Assembly (NCBI RefSeq): GCF_026151205.1
Contig: NC_087081.1
Coordinates: forward strand, 10,479,113-10,543,112
Direction: 5' to 3'
Source: Bolinopsis microptera
Taxonomy: Eukaryota > Ctenophora > Tentaculata > Lobata > Bolinopsidae
Length of the DNA stretch: 64,000 bases
This document shows, piece by piece, positions 1-13,860 of the stretch. The translations under genes and the position numbers were made by a program. Numbering within the stretch: the first letter of the stretch is position 1; each line of letters opens with the position of its first letter. Under the pieces are notes generated by a model that ran no database searches, was not told the origin of the DNA, and was given only the letters and a program-made list of their open reading frames with translations.

Positions 1-2100
1 ATGCAAAATATCGCCCTAAAACAACAACTTGTAATCAAGCAGGGTTTCCGCCTTGAGATTGCATTTTAAAACTTAATAAATCTTCAACGGGGCGGGAAAA
101 TAACGGTAAAAAGTGTTAAATTGAGACATTTTTTTAATGCTTATCTCCGAGTAGAGATTAGAGAATAGGCATTTAAATAGAAAATCAAACTATCAAACAT
201 CTTCACAGTCTTAAAATTCGAATAATTTTAAATAAAATTCAAAATTTACCAAAATCTTTTGATCTAAGGATATCTGCTTTGGTGAGGCCGATGCTTACGG
301 AAAAATATAGGAATTAAATTACAGGAATTAATAATGAAATATAGTTTACTTGTTTGTTACTACTAACTATAGTAGTTAGTAGTAACTAGTAACGAATATT
401 TTTAACAAGTATATTCGAGAAAATTTTTTCCTCACAACTCCAAATACTATCTTGAAACGGGTTTTTTGTTTGAGCTTATAAATATTGAAAAAATTCATGT
501 TTTGATTATCATAATACTGTTTAACTCTTTTAAAAGACCCTAACGGTCTGAAGAATTCAAAACTTTTCTGTTTCAACAAAAACTAGGGTAGCTAGGTTTT
601 CTATGATATCAATCTTGATGTTTTTAAATTGTTTAAAAATAGATTAAGATAATCTGTAATCACGAGTAAACCAACCTTGTGACGGCAAGGCTGAGTGATT
701 GTCTTTACCGCTTCTGTTAAAAACTTATATTCGAGCACTGGATCGCTCGTAGGCAGGTCACATGGAAAGACGTTGGAAATTTGCCAAACTCGTGCGAACT
801 TTGAACAAACTTTGGTAAAAATCAACGTACATACCAATCATTACCAAGGAACGAACCTTAAACGCGTGACAAAATCCGACCAATAAATATATACTCATTA
901 CTCTATCATAAAATACGAATAAACATTAAACGTGTGTATTAAAGCTTCATTATTCTCCCAATAATCCTACGACCAAGCAATGTAATTCTAGATGATTCTA
1001 GATTCTAGATACACCCATACAATTACCATTGAAAGACTAACATTATTTTAATACGGTCGAAAATTATGTAATCATGAATTTTTACAAAACGCACAAGAAA
1101 AACCGGCATGATTTGGATCGATGAACCAAGATAAAAGTCATCACGTCATAATGTGGGGATAATTCCAACCCGCGGTCCAAATAAGCTCATTACAGGACGA
1201 GTAGTTGTAGATAATGAAGCAATATGAGCACCCTACAGGATATTGTTAACCCATTAGATGCTTTGTTACTGCCCCAGATATGCTAACTGTTCGTGGGAAA
1301 ATTGGAGTCAATGTACACGTGAGCCCGCTGTTTCTCTCTGTACTGAAAGAGAAAGAGAAAGAGAAGGTGAAAGGACCGAAGATGAGAAGATTTACATTTT
1401 ACCGCCGTGTATATATACGGAAAAGTTGTTATGTGATCAGCTAACAAACTTTGCAATCAATATCTCTACCGAGCAAGCGTGAAAATTTCAACAGCTGAAA
1501 CTTTGAAATCTCTCCATTTGGACTGACATACTTTTTGCTGATATGAGAAGTCAGAGAAGTGAATAATAATACAGCCAATTCTAAATATTTCGTGCGTGAT
1601 TATGTAGATCACGAAGAGGTGCAAAAATAATCATAATCAGGTACAAAGTAGGCATACGATCAGAAGAAGACAGAAGTCCTGTTAAACATTATTGAAATTA
1701 ACATTTAAAAACCATAACTGAAAACTGAAATTTATACACCAAAATTATTCGATAAATCCAAGCACAACATGCCTAAATGGAGAAAGCAAGTAGGTTAACA
1801 GGGCAGTCAAGCATCATCAGCTCAAAAGGGCGGTTCACAGGTATATACCGACGGAACAGTCCCTGTAAACGAAACATCATTACCAGAACATTCCCTGACA
1901 CTGACACACTGTCACTTCAACTCTAGACCATAACAATTTGAATGTCTGGCCAGGTTCTCAGTTGATATCAATATGCTAAATCTCAAAATATATATAATTA
2001 CATTTTACAAGACGTGTAAAGATGGGTATTATATATATTACATATGGGTATTATATATATATGTATATATATATAGTAGACTTCAAGGCTGTTGATCCCG
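1..2100. other. No recognisable gene; AT-rich, short AT microsatellite
   Basis: I see no exon, RNA gene or complete element here. The only low-complexity feature is a TA-rich microsatellite at about 2021-2075, just before the satellite array, and a short GAAAGA run near 1340-1365. Open frames are all under 80 codons and look like chance. Confidence 0.5.
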
Positions 2101-4287
2101 TCAACTTCAAGGCAGATCGTAAGGCGGGCTATCGAGTGAAATAAGGCGGGGTACCTACTAATCAGGCGGGGTACCTACTAATCAGGCGGGGTACCTACTA
2201 ATAAGGCGGGGTACCTACTAATCAGGGGGGTACCTACTAATCAGGCGGGGTACCTACCAATCAGGCGGGGTACCTACTAATAAGGCGGGGTACCTACTAA
2301 TCAGGCGGGGTACCTACTAATAAGGCGGGTACCTACTAATCAGGCGGGGTACCTACTAATCAGGCGGGGTACCTACTAATAAGGCGGGGTATCGAGTGAA
2401 ATAAGGCGGGGTACCGAGTGAAATAAGGCGGGGTACCTACTAATAAGGCGGGGTACCTACTAATCAGGGGGGTACCTACTAATCAGGCGGGGTACCTACT
2501 AATCAGGCGGGGTACCTACTAATAAGGCGGGGTACCTACTAATAAGGCGGGGTACCTACTAATCAGGCGGGGTACCTACTAATAAGGCGGGTACCTACTA
2601 ATCAGGCGGGGGTACCTACTAATCAGGCGGGGTACCTACTAATAAGGCGGGGTATCGAGTGAAATAAGGCGGGGTATCGAGTGAAATAAGGCGGGGTACC
2701 TACTAATAAGGCGGGGTACCTACTAATCAGGGGGGTACCTACTAATCAGGCGGGGTACCTACTAATCAGGCGGGGTACCTACTAATAAGGCGGGGTACCT
2801 ACTAATAAGGCGGGGTACCTACTAATCAGTCGGGGTACCTACTAATAAGGCGGGGTATCGAGTGAAATAAGGCGGGGTACCTACTAATAAGGCGGGGTAA
2901 CTACTAATCAGGCGGGGTACCTACTAATCAGGCGGGATCAGGCGGGGTACCTACTAATAAGGCGGGGTAACTACTAATCAGGCGGGGTACCTACTAATAA
3001 GGCGGGGTATCGAGTGAAATAAGGCGGGGTACCTACTAATAAGGCGGGGTATCTACTAATCAGTCGGGGTACCTACTAATAAGGCGGGGTATCGAGTGAA
3101 ATAAGGCGGGGTACCTACTAATAAGGCGGGGTAACTACTAATCAGGCGGGGTACCTACTAATAAGGCGGGGTATCGAGTGAAATAAGGCGGGGTACCGAG
3201 TGAAATAAGGCGGGGTACCTACTAATCAGGCGGGGTACCTACTAATAAGGCGGGTACCTACTAATCAGGCGGGGTACCTACTAATCAGGCGGGGTACCTA
3301 CTAATAAGGCGGGGTATCGAGTGAAATAAGGCGGGGTACCGAGTGAAATAAGGCGGGGTACCTACTAATAAGGCGGGGTACCTACTAATCAGGGGGGTAC
3401 CTACTAATCAGGCGGGGTACCTACTAATCAGGCGGGGTACCTACTAATAAGGCGGGGTACCTACTAATAAGGCGGGGTACCTACTAATCAGGCGGGGTAC
3501 CTACTAATAAGGCGGGTACCTACTAATCAGGCGGGGTACCTACTAATCAGGCGGGGTACCTACTAATAAGGCGGGGTATCGAGTGAAATAAGGCGGGGTA
3601 CCTACTAATAAGGCGGGGTACCTACTAATCAGGGGGGTACCTACTAATCAGGCGGGGTACCTACTAATCAGGCGGGGTACCTACTAATAAGGCGGGGTAC
3701 CTACTAATAAGGCGGGGTACCTACTAATCAGTCGGGGTACCTACTAATAAGGCGGGGTATCGAGTGAAATAAGGCGGGGTACCTACTAATAAGGCGGGGT
3801 AACTACTAATCAGGCGGGGTACCTACTAATCAGGCGGGGTACCTACTAATCAGGCGGGGTACCTACTAATCAGGCGGGGTACCTACTAATAAGGCGGGGT
3901 ATCGAGTGAAATAAGGCGGGGTACCTACTAATAAGGCGGGGTAACTACTAATCAGGCGGGGTACCTACTAATAAGGCGGGGTATCGAGTGAAATAAGGCG
4001 GGGTACCTACTAATAAGGCGGGGTACCTACTAATCAGTCGGGGTACCTACTAATAAGGCGGGGTATCGAGTGAAATAAGGCGGGGTACCTACTAATAAGG
4101 CGGGGTAACTACTAATCAGGCGGGGTACCTACTAATAAGGCGGGGTATCGAGTGAAATAAGGCGGGGTATCGAGTGAAATAAGGCGGGGTACCTACTAAT
4201 AAGGCGGGGTACCTACTAATCAGGCGGGGTATCGAGTGAAATAAGGCGGGGTATCGAGTGAAATAAGGCGGGGTATCAAGTGAAATA
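2101..4287. repeat. Satellite of 20-22 bp units, about 105 copies
   Basis: Tandem array of two related unit types. Type A is (a/c)aggcggggtacctactaat (20 bp); type B is about 22 bp and reads aaggcggggtatcgagtgaaat. Type B units, often in pairs, punctuate runs of type A. Marker variants (a unit reading cagggggg, a unit short by one G, a unit reading gtaacta, a unit reading cagtcgg) recur in the same order at 2.2-2.4, 2.4-2.7, 3.3-3.6 and 3.6-3.8 kb. The array has therefore grown by copying blocks of roughly 250-300 bp (higher-order repeat). Nearly every A unit holds the palindrome GGTACC. Stop codons in the units exclude a coding role. Confidence 0.95.
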
Positions 4288-6868
4288 ATAAGTTGCTCCT
4301 GTTGAACAAGAAATGCGGTCGCTTTTATTTTGTGGATGGCCGCTTAGTTTCCGGATCTCGCAAAATAACTTTGCGCAGTTATATTAGGAACGTGGGCGAC
4401 ATTTTTGCGCACGGGCAGGCACGCAGGCACGACGGTCGCAAGCTACCAGTACCATATATACGAAAAACAACTCGTTCGCTAACCCTTGTTCTTGGCTCTT
4501 TTGTGCCTTCGGCACAGGAGTCATGGATCGGGAAAAAATATTTGGCGTCACAAAGACCGCTCTGTGTTATCACACGTCACACGTGACCTCCATATTTGCC
4601 TCGTTGGATCAAAGTCTTTTAATTTCAAGACAATGATTGAAATTTCAAAGACAATGATTGAATACCAACAACATGGGATGGCGTTCCTATAAGTATAATT
4701 GTCTGTTCGTGATGGACAACACCGAACAGACAGTGAGTTGTAGGTAGACTCTTATATCACGTGAGTCACACACAGGTGATGTCAAAACAATTTTATGTAA
4801 TTTTTTTAATTATTTTTTAAAATTCTCAACATTTACCTGGTCGTGATTTTATTCAATTTTTCAAACCTCGCCGTGTACCATTGTCTTGGTACACGGCGAG
4901 CTATATTCGCACTTAGCGGCCGAATAGCTCACAAATATGCCAGCAATTTGAATAATGGAACACATATTTTATTGCCCTGCTACTCAAGAGAGGGCAACAC
5001 AATAGGTACTTTCCCGCCATAAACCAGTTCGCATGGGATGAGAAGAAAACGAGAAACTGAATAGAAGAGGAGAAATTCGCAAAATTAAACTAAACTGAGA
5101 TAAATTCAGACACATTATACTTAGTCTTACATCTATTTAAAGCTACGCGAGGTATGAATAAATGTGCAGAGGAGGAATGAGAATATCTTTATCCGTGGTT
5201 GCAAGGTAGGACAGAATATGGGCACAAGTTTAATCAAATCGGCTGGGATTATAGGAAAGAAGTTTTCATCAATCTGTCAAACTCGACATCTCAAAATACA
5301 TGATGTGTTTTGACCCATTACTGATTGAATCAACGATGAGTATAATTCATGAATCTACTTCATTAGTCCCAGTCTAGGTCTATTAAAAATAAACTATTTT
5401 GTGACTTTTAAATACCCTGATAATATCAAGATCATACTTCTACAGTTCCAAATAAATATTTAAAGTAGAAACATTAGAACTAAATAAAAGTAGAAGAAAC
5501 AATTTTACTCAATGGAACATGAACAGTGAAGAGTGAATAGATTAAGACGTAAGAGAAGCTCAACTAAATTAGAAAAAACAACAAAGGGTGCAAAAAACCT
5601 GCTCTTGTACAAATGGCCGAAGAAAGGGTGAAGTGTAAAGGACAATAGACCAAAGTGTCACTAATACACGTGGCCTATATAGGTCGTACTGGGACTATTG
5701 GCAAAAAGAAAGGAAATTTATCACATCCGGGTAACGTTAAGTTTGATGAAGGAGGGGTCGGATAAAAGAGGTGTGCAGTGAAAGTTATTTATCATGTAAC
5801 GGCGATTGAGTTTAATTCGATTGATAAAGCAAGATTGAGGTAAGAAATGAAAGTCAGAAATTGCGAGTTCTCCGTAATTACCAATAACGAAAGTAAAAAT
5901 ATTCAATATCCCCCATAATTACTATTCGCTGTGTACACAGCTCCGTTTCATTGTTTTCCCGGACAGGTCCCGTGACACTGACTTCCTGGCCTGTGATTGG
6001 TGGGATTCGGTCACGTGGTGTTTAAACTAAGTCTGATTGGGTGAAACTGCCAATCTACAGCAGGAAATTTTTGTCGATGATGTACAATTGGAGGGGGTAA
6101 AAAACGGCGGCAATTATTAAGTTGTCAGTGCCAGGAATTCAAGCAAAAGGCCCAAATTTTGCACTCTGCAGGTACGCGACTCTACTAGGGTGTTTTGACT
6201 GAATGACCTTCTTACCTAACTCTGACAGTATTATATATCTAAGAGATAAATAATGAAAGCCAAGCTTTTATGACAGCTCGTGAAGTTAAATTTTATGCAA
6301 TATCGTTAATCGTTTTCTTCGTGGCTTCAACTCTCTCAAACAGCAAACTCGTTTCCGAACGATAAGAATATTCGTTTGTTTGAGAAGGTGCATTATCATA
6401 TTAATATATACATTCACGACCGACCGGTTATAGATATCACAATGATAATTCGCGCCACTACCACTCAAGATAAAGATAAATCAAATTTTCAAGAACTAGT
6501 AGCTGCATTTGTAAGAGCAGACACTTCAAAACTGGCTCGTATCGAAAGCTATACAACACTTTTTTAGTGCAGCAAGAAGATCAAGAAAGTATGCCCTATT
6601 TTCCCAGTATATCATATCATAGTGATCATGAAATTGAATCATGATACACACACTTAACTAATGTTATGAATAAAATTAGCAGCAAGAAAAATAAGTTTCC
6701 AAATATGTAATCACGGGAGATTGAAATTTGACATTAAAACGCCATTTCCATTAATGGATTATGGATATAAATCATCAGGAATAAAATTAAAACTAGCCAA
6801 GTCCGTATTTGTAACAACTACCTGATAATCGCAGCAACAATTTCCTGGAAATATTCCAGCAACTTCTG
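4288..6868. other. Intergenic, no gene recognised
   Basis: Contains a 97-codon open frame at 4293-4586 that I do not believe (no homology recognised, follows satellite directly), a small hairpin (tgtgcc/ggcaca) near 4500-4515, the perfect hairpin at 4867-4900, and CACGTG boxes at 4758 and 6012. The latter lies 12 bp after an ATTGG (inverted CCAAT) box. Nothing else is recognisable. Confidence 0.5.
4867..4900. repeat. Perfect 14-bp inverted repeat (hairpin)
   Basis: Arms ctcgccgtgtacca and tggtacacggcgag are exact reverse complements around a 6 base loop (ttgtct). Could be a MITE relic or a cruciform. There is no poly-T run to suggest a terminator, and no gene nearby. Confidence 0.85.
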
Positions 6869-6869
6869 A

Positions 6870-7545
6870 AAATGAAACGGATGGGGTTCCACGAAAAGCT
6901 GGTAAAATGGATCGAATCCTTCTTGACTAACCACAAGCAGTGTGTAGTACTGGATGGAGTGTCATCACTTGCTGCTGTAATCCTTAGTGGAGTGCCTCAA
7001 GGAACTGTTTTGGGTCCGTCTCTTTTTATACTTTTATCAACGACATGAAGTTGTGTGTCACCGGATCAATCATCTGGTTCTTTGCAGATGATACCCGAAT
7101 TCTACGGCACATCTATACTCTATAGTCTAGCAGATGCTGAGATATTACAGAATGATCTCAACTGCGTCGTTAAGTGGGCAAAATGCAACAACATGGCACT
7201 TCACGAGGATAAATTTGAGCTACTTCAACTTGTCCACAAACATTGTCCTCAAAACACCTTGCTAGACCACCCATTGCCATCCTAACCCAAGTATACCAAG
7301 TCTCAGACGGCAACATGTTATACCCTTCCAAAGTGGTTAAAGATTTAGGGGTGATGGTTTCAGCTGACTTGTCCTGGGTTGCTGCTTGGGTTCTGAGTGC
7401 GTTTAAAACGAGGAACAAAGTCACCATGCTGATCCTTTACAAATCTCTCATCAGAAGCCACCTCGAGTACTGTTACCCCTTATGGAATATTTCCAAAAAT
7501 ACGGACGTCCACCAACTGGAATGTATTGTTTTTGTATATTAAAGC
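6870..7545 (+). pseudogene. Decayed LINE reverse transcriptase fragment
   Basis: Three frames must be joined to read the protein. The piece around 6990-7020 reads SGVPQGTVLGP, the RT domain box-4 region. About 80 bases on, after a frameshift, FFADDT (the catalytic FADD box) appears at about 7080-7097. The C-terminal part (7243-7542) includes KDLGVMVSADLSW and LIRSHLEYCYPLWN, the usual thumb region of CR1/Jockey-type LINEs. It is truncated at both ends and broken by frameshifts and stops, so it is an old dead copy. The clade cannot be set from this length. Confidence 0.85.
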
Positions 7546-7819
7546 TTTAGCCACAGGTAGGTTGGTCTGCACGGAGCCCCACAGTTTCAATTCCTTGTTT
7601 AACTAGCCGTACAGAAAGGATATTCATTGTGTTAAAAAATAAAGGCAGCGATCTCGCTGTCCGGGTGGTCAGCAACTCTGATGACCCGATAGAGGATTCT
7701 ATGAAGCACACCAATTCCAAAGTAACCAAAGTAAGTAACAAATCTCTTTCAACAAAAAGTTCAAAGTGTAAATCTTAGAAGTGATCACACATTTTGCGCG
7801 ATCAGAAAACAAATCCAAC

Positions 7820-7886
7820 AAATCTCCTAGCAACAACACCCAAGAAATCTCCCAGCAACAACACCCAAGAAATCTCCCAGCAACAT
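7820..7886. repeat. 25-bp minisatellite, 2.7 copies
   Basis: Unit aaatctcc(t/c)agcaacaac followed by acccaag, in phase at 7820, 7845 and 7870. An open frame crosses it by chance. Confidence 0.9.
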
Positions 7887-8019
7887 GTGAAATCCTCCCT
7901 ACCAGCAGTAACTACACTAACAGATAGTTGCTACCGTATTTACACCGCTGGGAAATTAATCGCACTTTTAACTAATTGACCGATCACCTGGACTTTACTT
8001 CCGTTTACCCAAAACCTTG

Positions 8020-8200
8020 TTAACCAATCAGAAAGCTCCAAATCCCGCATCGACCAATTAAAAGAAGTGTAAAACATCACGTGGGCGTGTATCGATAGAT
8101 GGTTTTAGCCTAATTATTATTTAGTATCAAGAATTAAAAAGGTCCAATGAGGATAGAAGAGTTGCGGTGCGGGCCAGTCAAGAGTTGAGCAGATCACGTG
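8020..8200. promoter_or_regulatory. Candidate CCAAT/E-box cluster
   Basis: CCAAT boxes at about 8023 and 8053 followed by CACGTG at 8078 and 8195. The same pairing recurs at about 6000, 12060-12180, 12780-12861 and 15108-15171. The motif match is seen directly; any promoter function is inference, and no transcription unit is identified beside it. Confidence 0.25.
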
Positions 8201-10717
8201 GCCTAGTCAGGTGGTCTTGTTTTTAAGGAACTAGCTTCGTAGGGTAGTCCTGGTAAAGGTACACTCTACAGTCAATATATTGATATGCACTTGTGTAGAA
8301 TCAAGAAGTACGATGTGAATTGTGATGGATATTGAATACCTACAAATATAATAAATTGCTTTTTTGGGATATCGGTTGGCAGCTCAAACACCAGCTGCAT
8401 TTAAATAGATTTTAGAAAGTAATGAGTTATTGGACACACTCCACGTAAATCCAATCAGAAAAACCTGAAAAGAAATATTGTTGGGAAACGCGAAATAGCG
8501 AATGGATAATATATGTGTGGAGGCAAGAAGTACGAAGTGAAGGACACCAGATTCCCAGAAGCGCTGAATTCAGTCGGGAACCTGATTGGCTACGGAAGCA
8601 CAATAATAATGATGGTATTGATCAGCGTAGAACCAGTCACTAATATCCCCTAGAGTAAATGGATAATATAGACATGTTATTACATATAATTGATTGTAAA
8701 CAGTAGCCATTCCATGATGAAGATCCTACACGATCATGATGAATTACTTACACCCATGATCTTGAATACTTACACGATTATGATGTGAATACTTACACTT
8801 CGTCACTGTGGAGAATAGTCATACAGGCGGTGGTTAACAGTAATAGAAATTGATATAGAGTAACTTAAGGGATGGAGAAATTAAACCGGGGTCATTTAAG
8901 CTGGTTATCGGCTAGACTACCTACTGCCAAAAGCAAGTTTCGCCTTCAGCGAAACCGCCTAAAATATTTAGTTTTATACCACCCAATAATCTGATATTCG
9001 TGATGATCCCGCAAATGTTTTTAGTGGTGACCGAACATTCCCTTAGAAATCAGATTACTTTATAATATTATGATAGATTTTAGCTGATGGACTGAAAAAG
9101 TATGGAGCGCCTCACTCAAGTAGCTCAGCAAAGTAGAGCCTTCTCAACAAAGCTTAAAATTGCGATAGCTTTGTTGTGCCCATCTGTCGCTCTAATCGCT
9201 ACTCTGACGACCATAACATTAAAAACTGTAGATTTACTGGCAACCGGGCAACCGCTATTGTTTCTACTTGTTCAATAATTGCAGCTCAGGATAATTAAGG
9301 GGCAGCAGCCTTACACAAAGATATGTGCACAAAACTCAGCTAATGGACAAACAATGGTATTCAAAATTCCTGAAATAGTTGCCAAATTTAAGAACAAAAG
9401 ACTCCATCGACCGTACCCAGCGCCACTTACCATTTCTTGATAAAGTTAAAGTTGTTTGTCCAAGTTATACTGGCCTTTTGATCACAGTTTTCAAACAGTA
9501 AAAGTATCTCACCCATTTGTAGATAAATACAATGTAGATGACACTTTTCAGCAGCCTTTTTGATTTATCGATGTTATAGTTTGTACTCCTGTGATGGTCC
9601 TAAGTCGTGCATTATTCGTATTAGTTGGTTCTTAAACATCTTCAAGCCACTTCAATTACTCACAATGCTTCAAACTAGCATGATCGTGAACAGCCGCTTT
9701 TACACCCTAAGATCCAGAATCCGGCATGTAACCTAATTACCCGAGATCAGATCTCAAGACCTCGTGTATATTTTCCCCGAGATCAGGTATATCGCCTGAA
9801 ATCATCGTTGAACTTGAGCTAGAAAATATAATGTACTCCATCACGTAGCGCATCACAGGAGCCGTCGTATTATACAACATACAGTCTAGACCAGAGACGA
9901 AATGACGCACAGCATTGCAGACCAGACGGTATGACGTCTAGTTGAAAATGGACAAAATCAAATACTCAAACAGTACCGTCTAGCTAGGTCTTTAGGTCTT
10001 AGGATAACTACTAAATCAGGGACCGTCTAGTTACGATAACTATTTAAGCAGGTACTGTTAAGTTAGGATAACCACAAAATAAGGTGCCAGCCTGGAAGGG
10101 TCTTACTACAACAGGGGTCAGGAGCTTCTTAGTGGGTTAGAGACTCGATAGCTGTGCCTTATTATAAGCGAGACTGGGATACAGTGATGGTAAATGTAAG
10201 TTGTACGTGCGGGCCAGTCCATATTCGTCTTAACTCTGCTAATCGATAAAGCGACTCTAATAACTTAGACGCATCTTGGAGGACACATTTAGTTAAACAA
10301 TGTTTGGTAACATTGAAGTTAAATATTTAGCACACGCGGAGCACAGACTAATCCCCCACAAATAGTGAATTGTGGTCACCCTAACAAAACGGTTTCCACA
10401 GTTTAACTGAGACTCAATGGAACATGGACCCTATCTGCAGTTCATCACACACCGTCTAGCTATAAGCCAATCTGGGTTAAATTATAGACAAACAGTTTAA
10501 TTCTTAATTTTATCCGAGATCCCCACCAAAAAGACAGTTTTAGCAGTTTACCCGGGGCCGTTGCTGGCACCCTCCCTCGCTCCCCCATTATCTCCAAACA
10601 TTTGCTCGCCCCATTATCTCCCCTTCAGACTCGTATATTCTAGACTATAGTAGGTTCCAGACCACACCAATCTGTATTTCATGAGGGGGGTTGCTTAGTG
10701 ACGGGAGGCGGCGAGTA

Positions 10718-11468
<751 letters not shown>

Positions 11469-12054
11469 GGAGGTGATTTAATGCTCAATGACGGAAGTGT
11501 GTTAGTAGATAGTGCCGCTAGATGTACCTTATTGAGGGACATTTGAAGGCATCAAATACATGAAATGTTGAACGATTACGAGCTGAATAGTTATAAACTA
11601 CAATAAATCTGTTATATATGAACGTTCGGTGGGTACCTGACATATTCGATGATTTCATTTAAAGAAAAATATTTAAATGTTAAAACGTTCTGCTATTCGT
11701 TGATAAAGTAGATGTTGAAACAGGTTTTATCAAGTTGAGCAGGCATGGACAGCTGTAAGTTTAGGTCACCAAGTTACCAACCAAAGGTTTTAAACATTGA
11801 CTTTTGAGTTTTGAATGAGTTGAAGTGTATCAAACAGACACGATCCGGAGGAGAAATCATCAAAAGAAAAAGTTTTGATACCCAATATCTCACATTTGAT
11901 ATCGTGAGCTCATTTTCATATTAACACATCGTGATCAAGTAAACCACACCATTGAGGTTTGATTAATTGGAAAAAAGTACAGCGCAAAAAGAAAATTGGT
12001 TTTGGCAATGCCTGAAATACAGTATCAGTATCAGTATCGAGGGTACAACCGAAT

Positions 12055-12180
12055 CTTATGTCACGTGATCAAAACGTTTGACACGTGGGACTTAACACTT
12101 AACAGTTTAAGTAATCGTGTTCAGAATTGTCCAATTATAACTGCAAATCACATCAGGTGACCTGATTTCATCCAATCATA
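12055..12180. promoter_or_regulatory. Candidate E-box pair with CCAAT
   Basis: TCACGTGA at 12061, ACACGTGG at 12081, and a CCAAT box at about 12171. The flanked form TCACGTGA is the type bound by MITF/TFE- and USF-class bHLH-zip proteins in animals (family knowledge). No adjacent gene start is visible, so function is uncertain. Confidence 0.25.
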
Positions 12181-13094
12181 AAGAACATCAAAGTAATGGC
12201 GGGTGACAAGAGCTGGAATAATGCCCCCGGAGGGGAGTACAAGTACTACTACTAGGGTCGAGTAGTGAGGACAGGGACAGAGGTCCACCTCATCGCGAGG
12301 AGAAATTACTTTAGTTACTTTAGTTACACTTATAAACTGCGAGTAATAACTTAATTGACATTTACTGTAACATTAGATAAATAAGGTGAGGTCTCGTTTT
12401 AGGGTTTGGCTGATGGATATACTTTTGGACAGGTTTTAAGTACTAGTATTAGCTTAACTTCTAACCATTTCTGATGGCTGGTTGGTAACTAAAGATATAA
12501 AAATATTATGAAGGAGCAGTTGATATACCTCAAGGCTGGTTTAATAAGTCTAATTATTCAGCCATCAGAGATAGGGTTCTGCTCATATTAAATGTTAATT
12601 AAATCCAACATTTAATAGGACAGAGCAAGTAACGAATTAGTTCATCACACACAGAGACAGTAATAACGCACCACCAAGCTATCGGGTGCGAATCCAAACA
12701 CAAGGAAACATTCGCCAACTTAGACCAACCACTGTCCATCTCCCTTACTCATTACTAATACTTGATTCCCGCCGGCCAATCAGTAACAAACTTGACAAAT
12801 ATTGGCCAATATTGCTAGAGCTTTACTGGTCTGTGCCAATGAGGATACGATTGATCACGTGACCGAATTTCCGTAGATTTCTGCGTAAATTATGAACTAC
12901 TTATATTTAATTAGATGCAGTGTAGTAAACTGCAATGATTACATCATGACGGTGCTTTAATTTGTTAGAACCTCTCTAATGCAGACAAAGAAATTCCTCT
13001 ATCAATGCCCTCTGTTTATCCCTTTCCATATATCTAAAATATTCATTATCACTAACCACCAGATTACATTCCCCTGACTACCGTCACGGCACAC

Positions 13095-13141
13095 GCGACG
13101 TCACCGTGACGTCACCGTGACGTCACCGTGACCGTCACGGT
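13095..13141. repeat. 11-bp CRE-like tandem repeat ending in palindrome
   Basis: Unit gacgtcaccgt occurs three times in phase from 13097 and runs into accgtgaccgtcacggt-type dyad sequence. Each junction creates TGACGTCA, the full cAMP response element. Could be a CREB/ATF binding cluster or simply a minisatellite; not tied to a gene here. Confidence 0.8.
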
Positions 13142-13650
13142 ACTTATTCTTACAACTCCACAAGAGGACATTAGTGAGAACCCTCCGACTAAACACATCT
13201 CCAGATCATTAAAACAAGAGAGAGCGTTTTAACTGAAACCTGGACTCCATGAGCTACATGAGCTGTGAATCATTTGAAACGTTTTATGCGTTACTGGTAG
13301 CTGTAAACGAAGCAAGTAAGGCGTATCGGTCATTTAAAAGGTGTTCAGGTGAATCAATTTTATAAAATTGTGTAGGGTTCATTAATTATCCAAGTTATTT
13401 GATTAGTAATTGTAAATAAGATTAAATAGATCAACACATAGTACGATTGAATCAATTAGTGATTGTATATGTAATAAGCATCATTAAATTTAATTACAGA
13501 ATAAACGACTATGCTCTTTAAACTGGGTCCGTGATTCTATTCTTACTTTATCTCGATTAACATAAAGACTGCAATCATTCCCAAAACTTAGCTAACAAAT
13601 TTGAGCGACCGTAAAAAGGCTCCAGTAGCCGGCAGAAAGGACACTAACTA

Positions 13651-13860
13651 AATAACTTTAAATAACTTTAAATAACTTTAAATAACTTTAAATAACTTTA
13701 AATAACTTTAAATAACTTTAAATAACTTTTAATAAATTTAAATAACTTTAAATAACTTTAAATAACTTTAAATAACTTTAAATAACTTTAAATAACTTTT
13801 AATAACTTTTAATAACTTTTAATAACTTTTAATAACTTTTAATAACTTTTAATAACTTTA
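13651..13860. repeat. 10-bp minisatellite, 21 exact-length units
   Basis: Unit aataacttt(a/t). All 21 units are exactly 10 bp with no indel; the array splits into an a-ending section and a t-ending section with one odd unit (aataaattta). Confidence 0.97.

Larger units (their letters stand above)
7546..10717. other. Intergenic, no gene recognised
   Basis: Holds a 25 bp minisatellite (7820-7886), a CCAAT/E-box cluster (8020-8200), a small hairpin (tttcgccttcagcgaaa near 8937-8953), and a loosely repeated 32-35 bp motif around accgtctag at 9950-10090. No open frame above 65 codons with recognisable content. Confidence 0.5.
11469..13650. other. Intergenic with regulatory-looking motifs, no gene recognised
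   Basis: Contains CACGTG boxes at 12062, 12082 and 12856 with nearby CCAAT-like boxes (12171, 12775) and the CRE-like array at 13095-13141. I can read no exon here. Confidence 0.45.

Noticed and set aside
4293-4586. 97-codon ORF after the satellite
   Set aside because: No recognisable motif, overlapping frames on the other strand, and the region starts in satellite sequence.
12680-12710. tRNA-like T-loop (gggtgcgaatcc)
   Set aside because: No matching acceptor stem, D arm or anticodon arm around it. No convincing tRNA or rRNA was found in the window.
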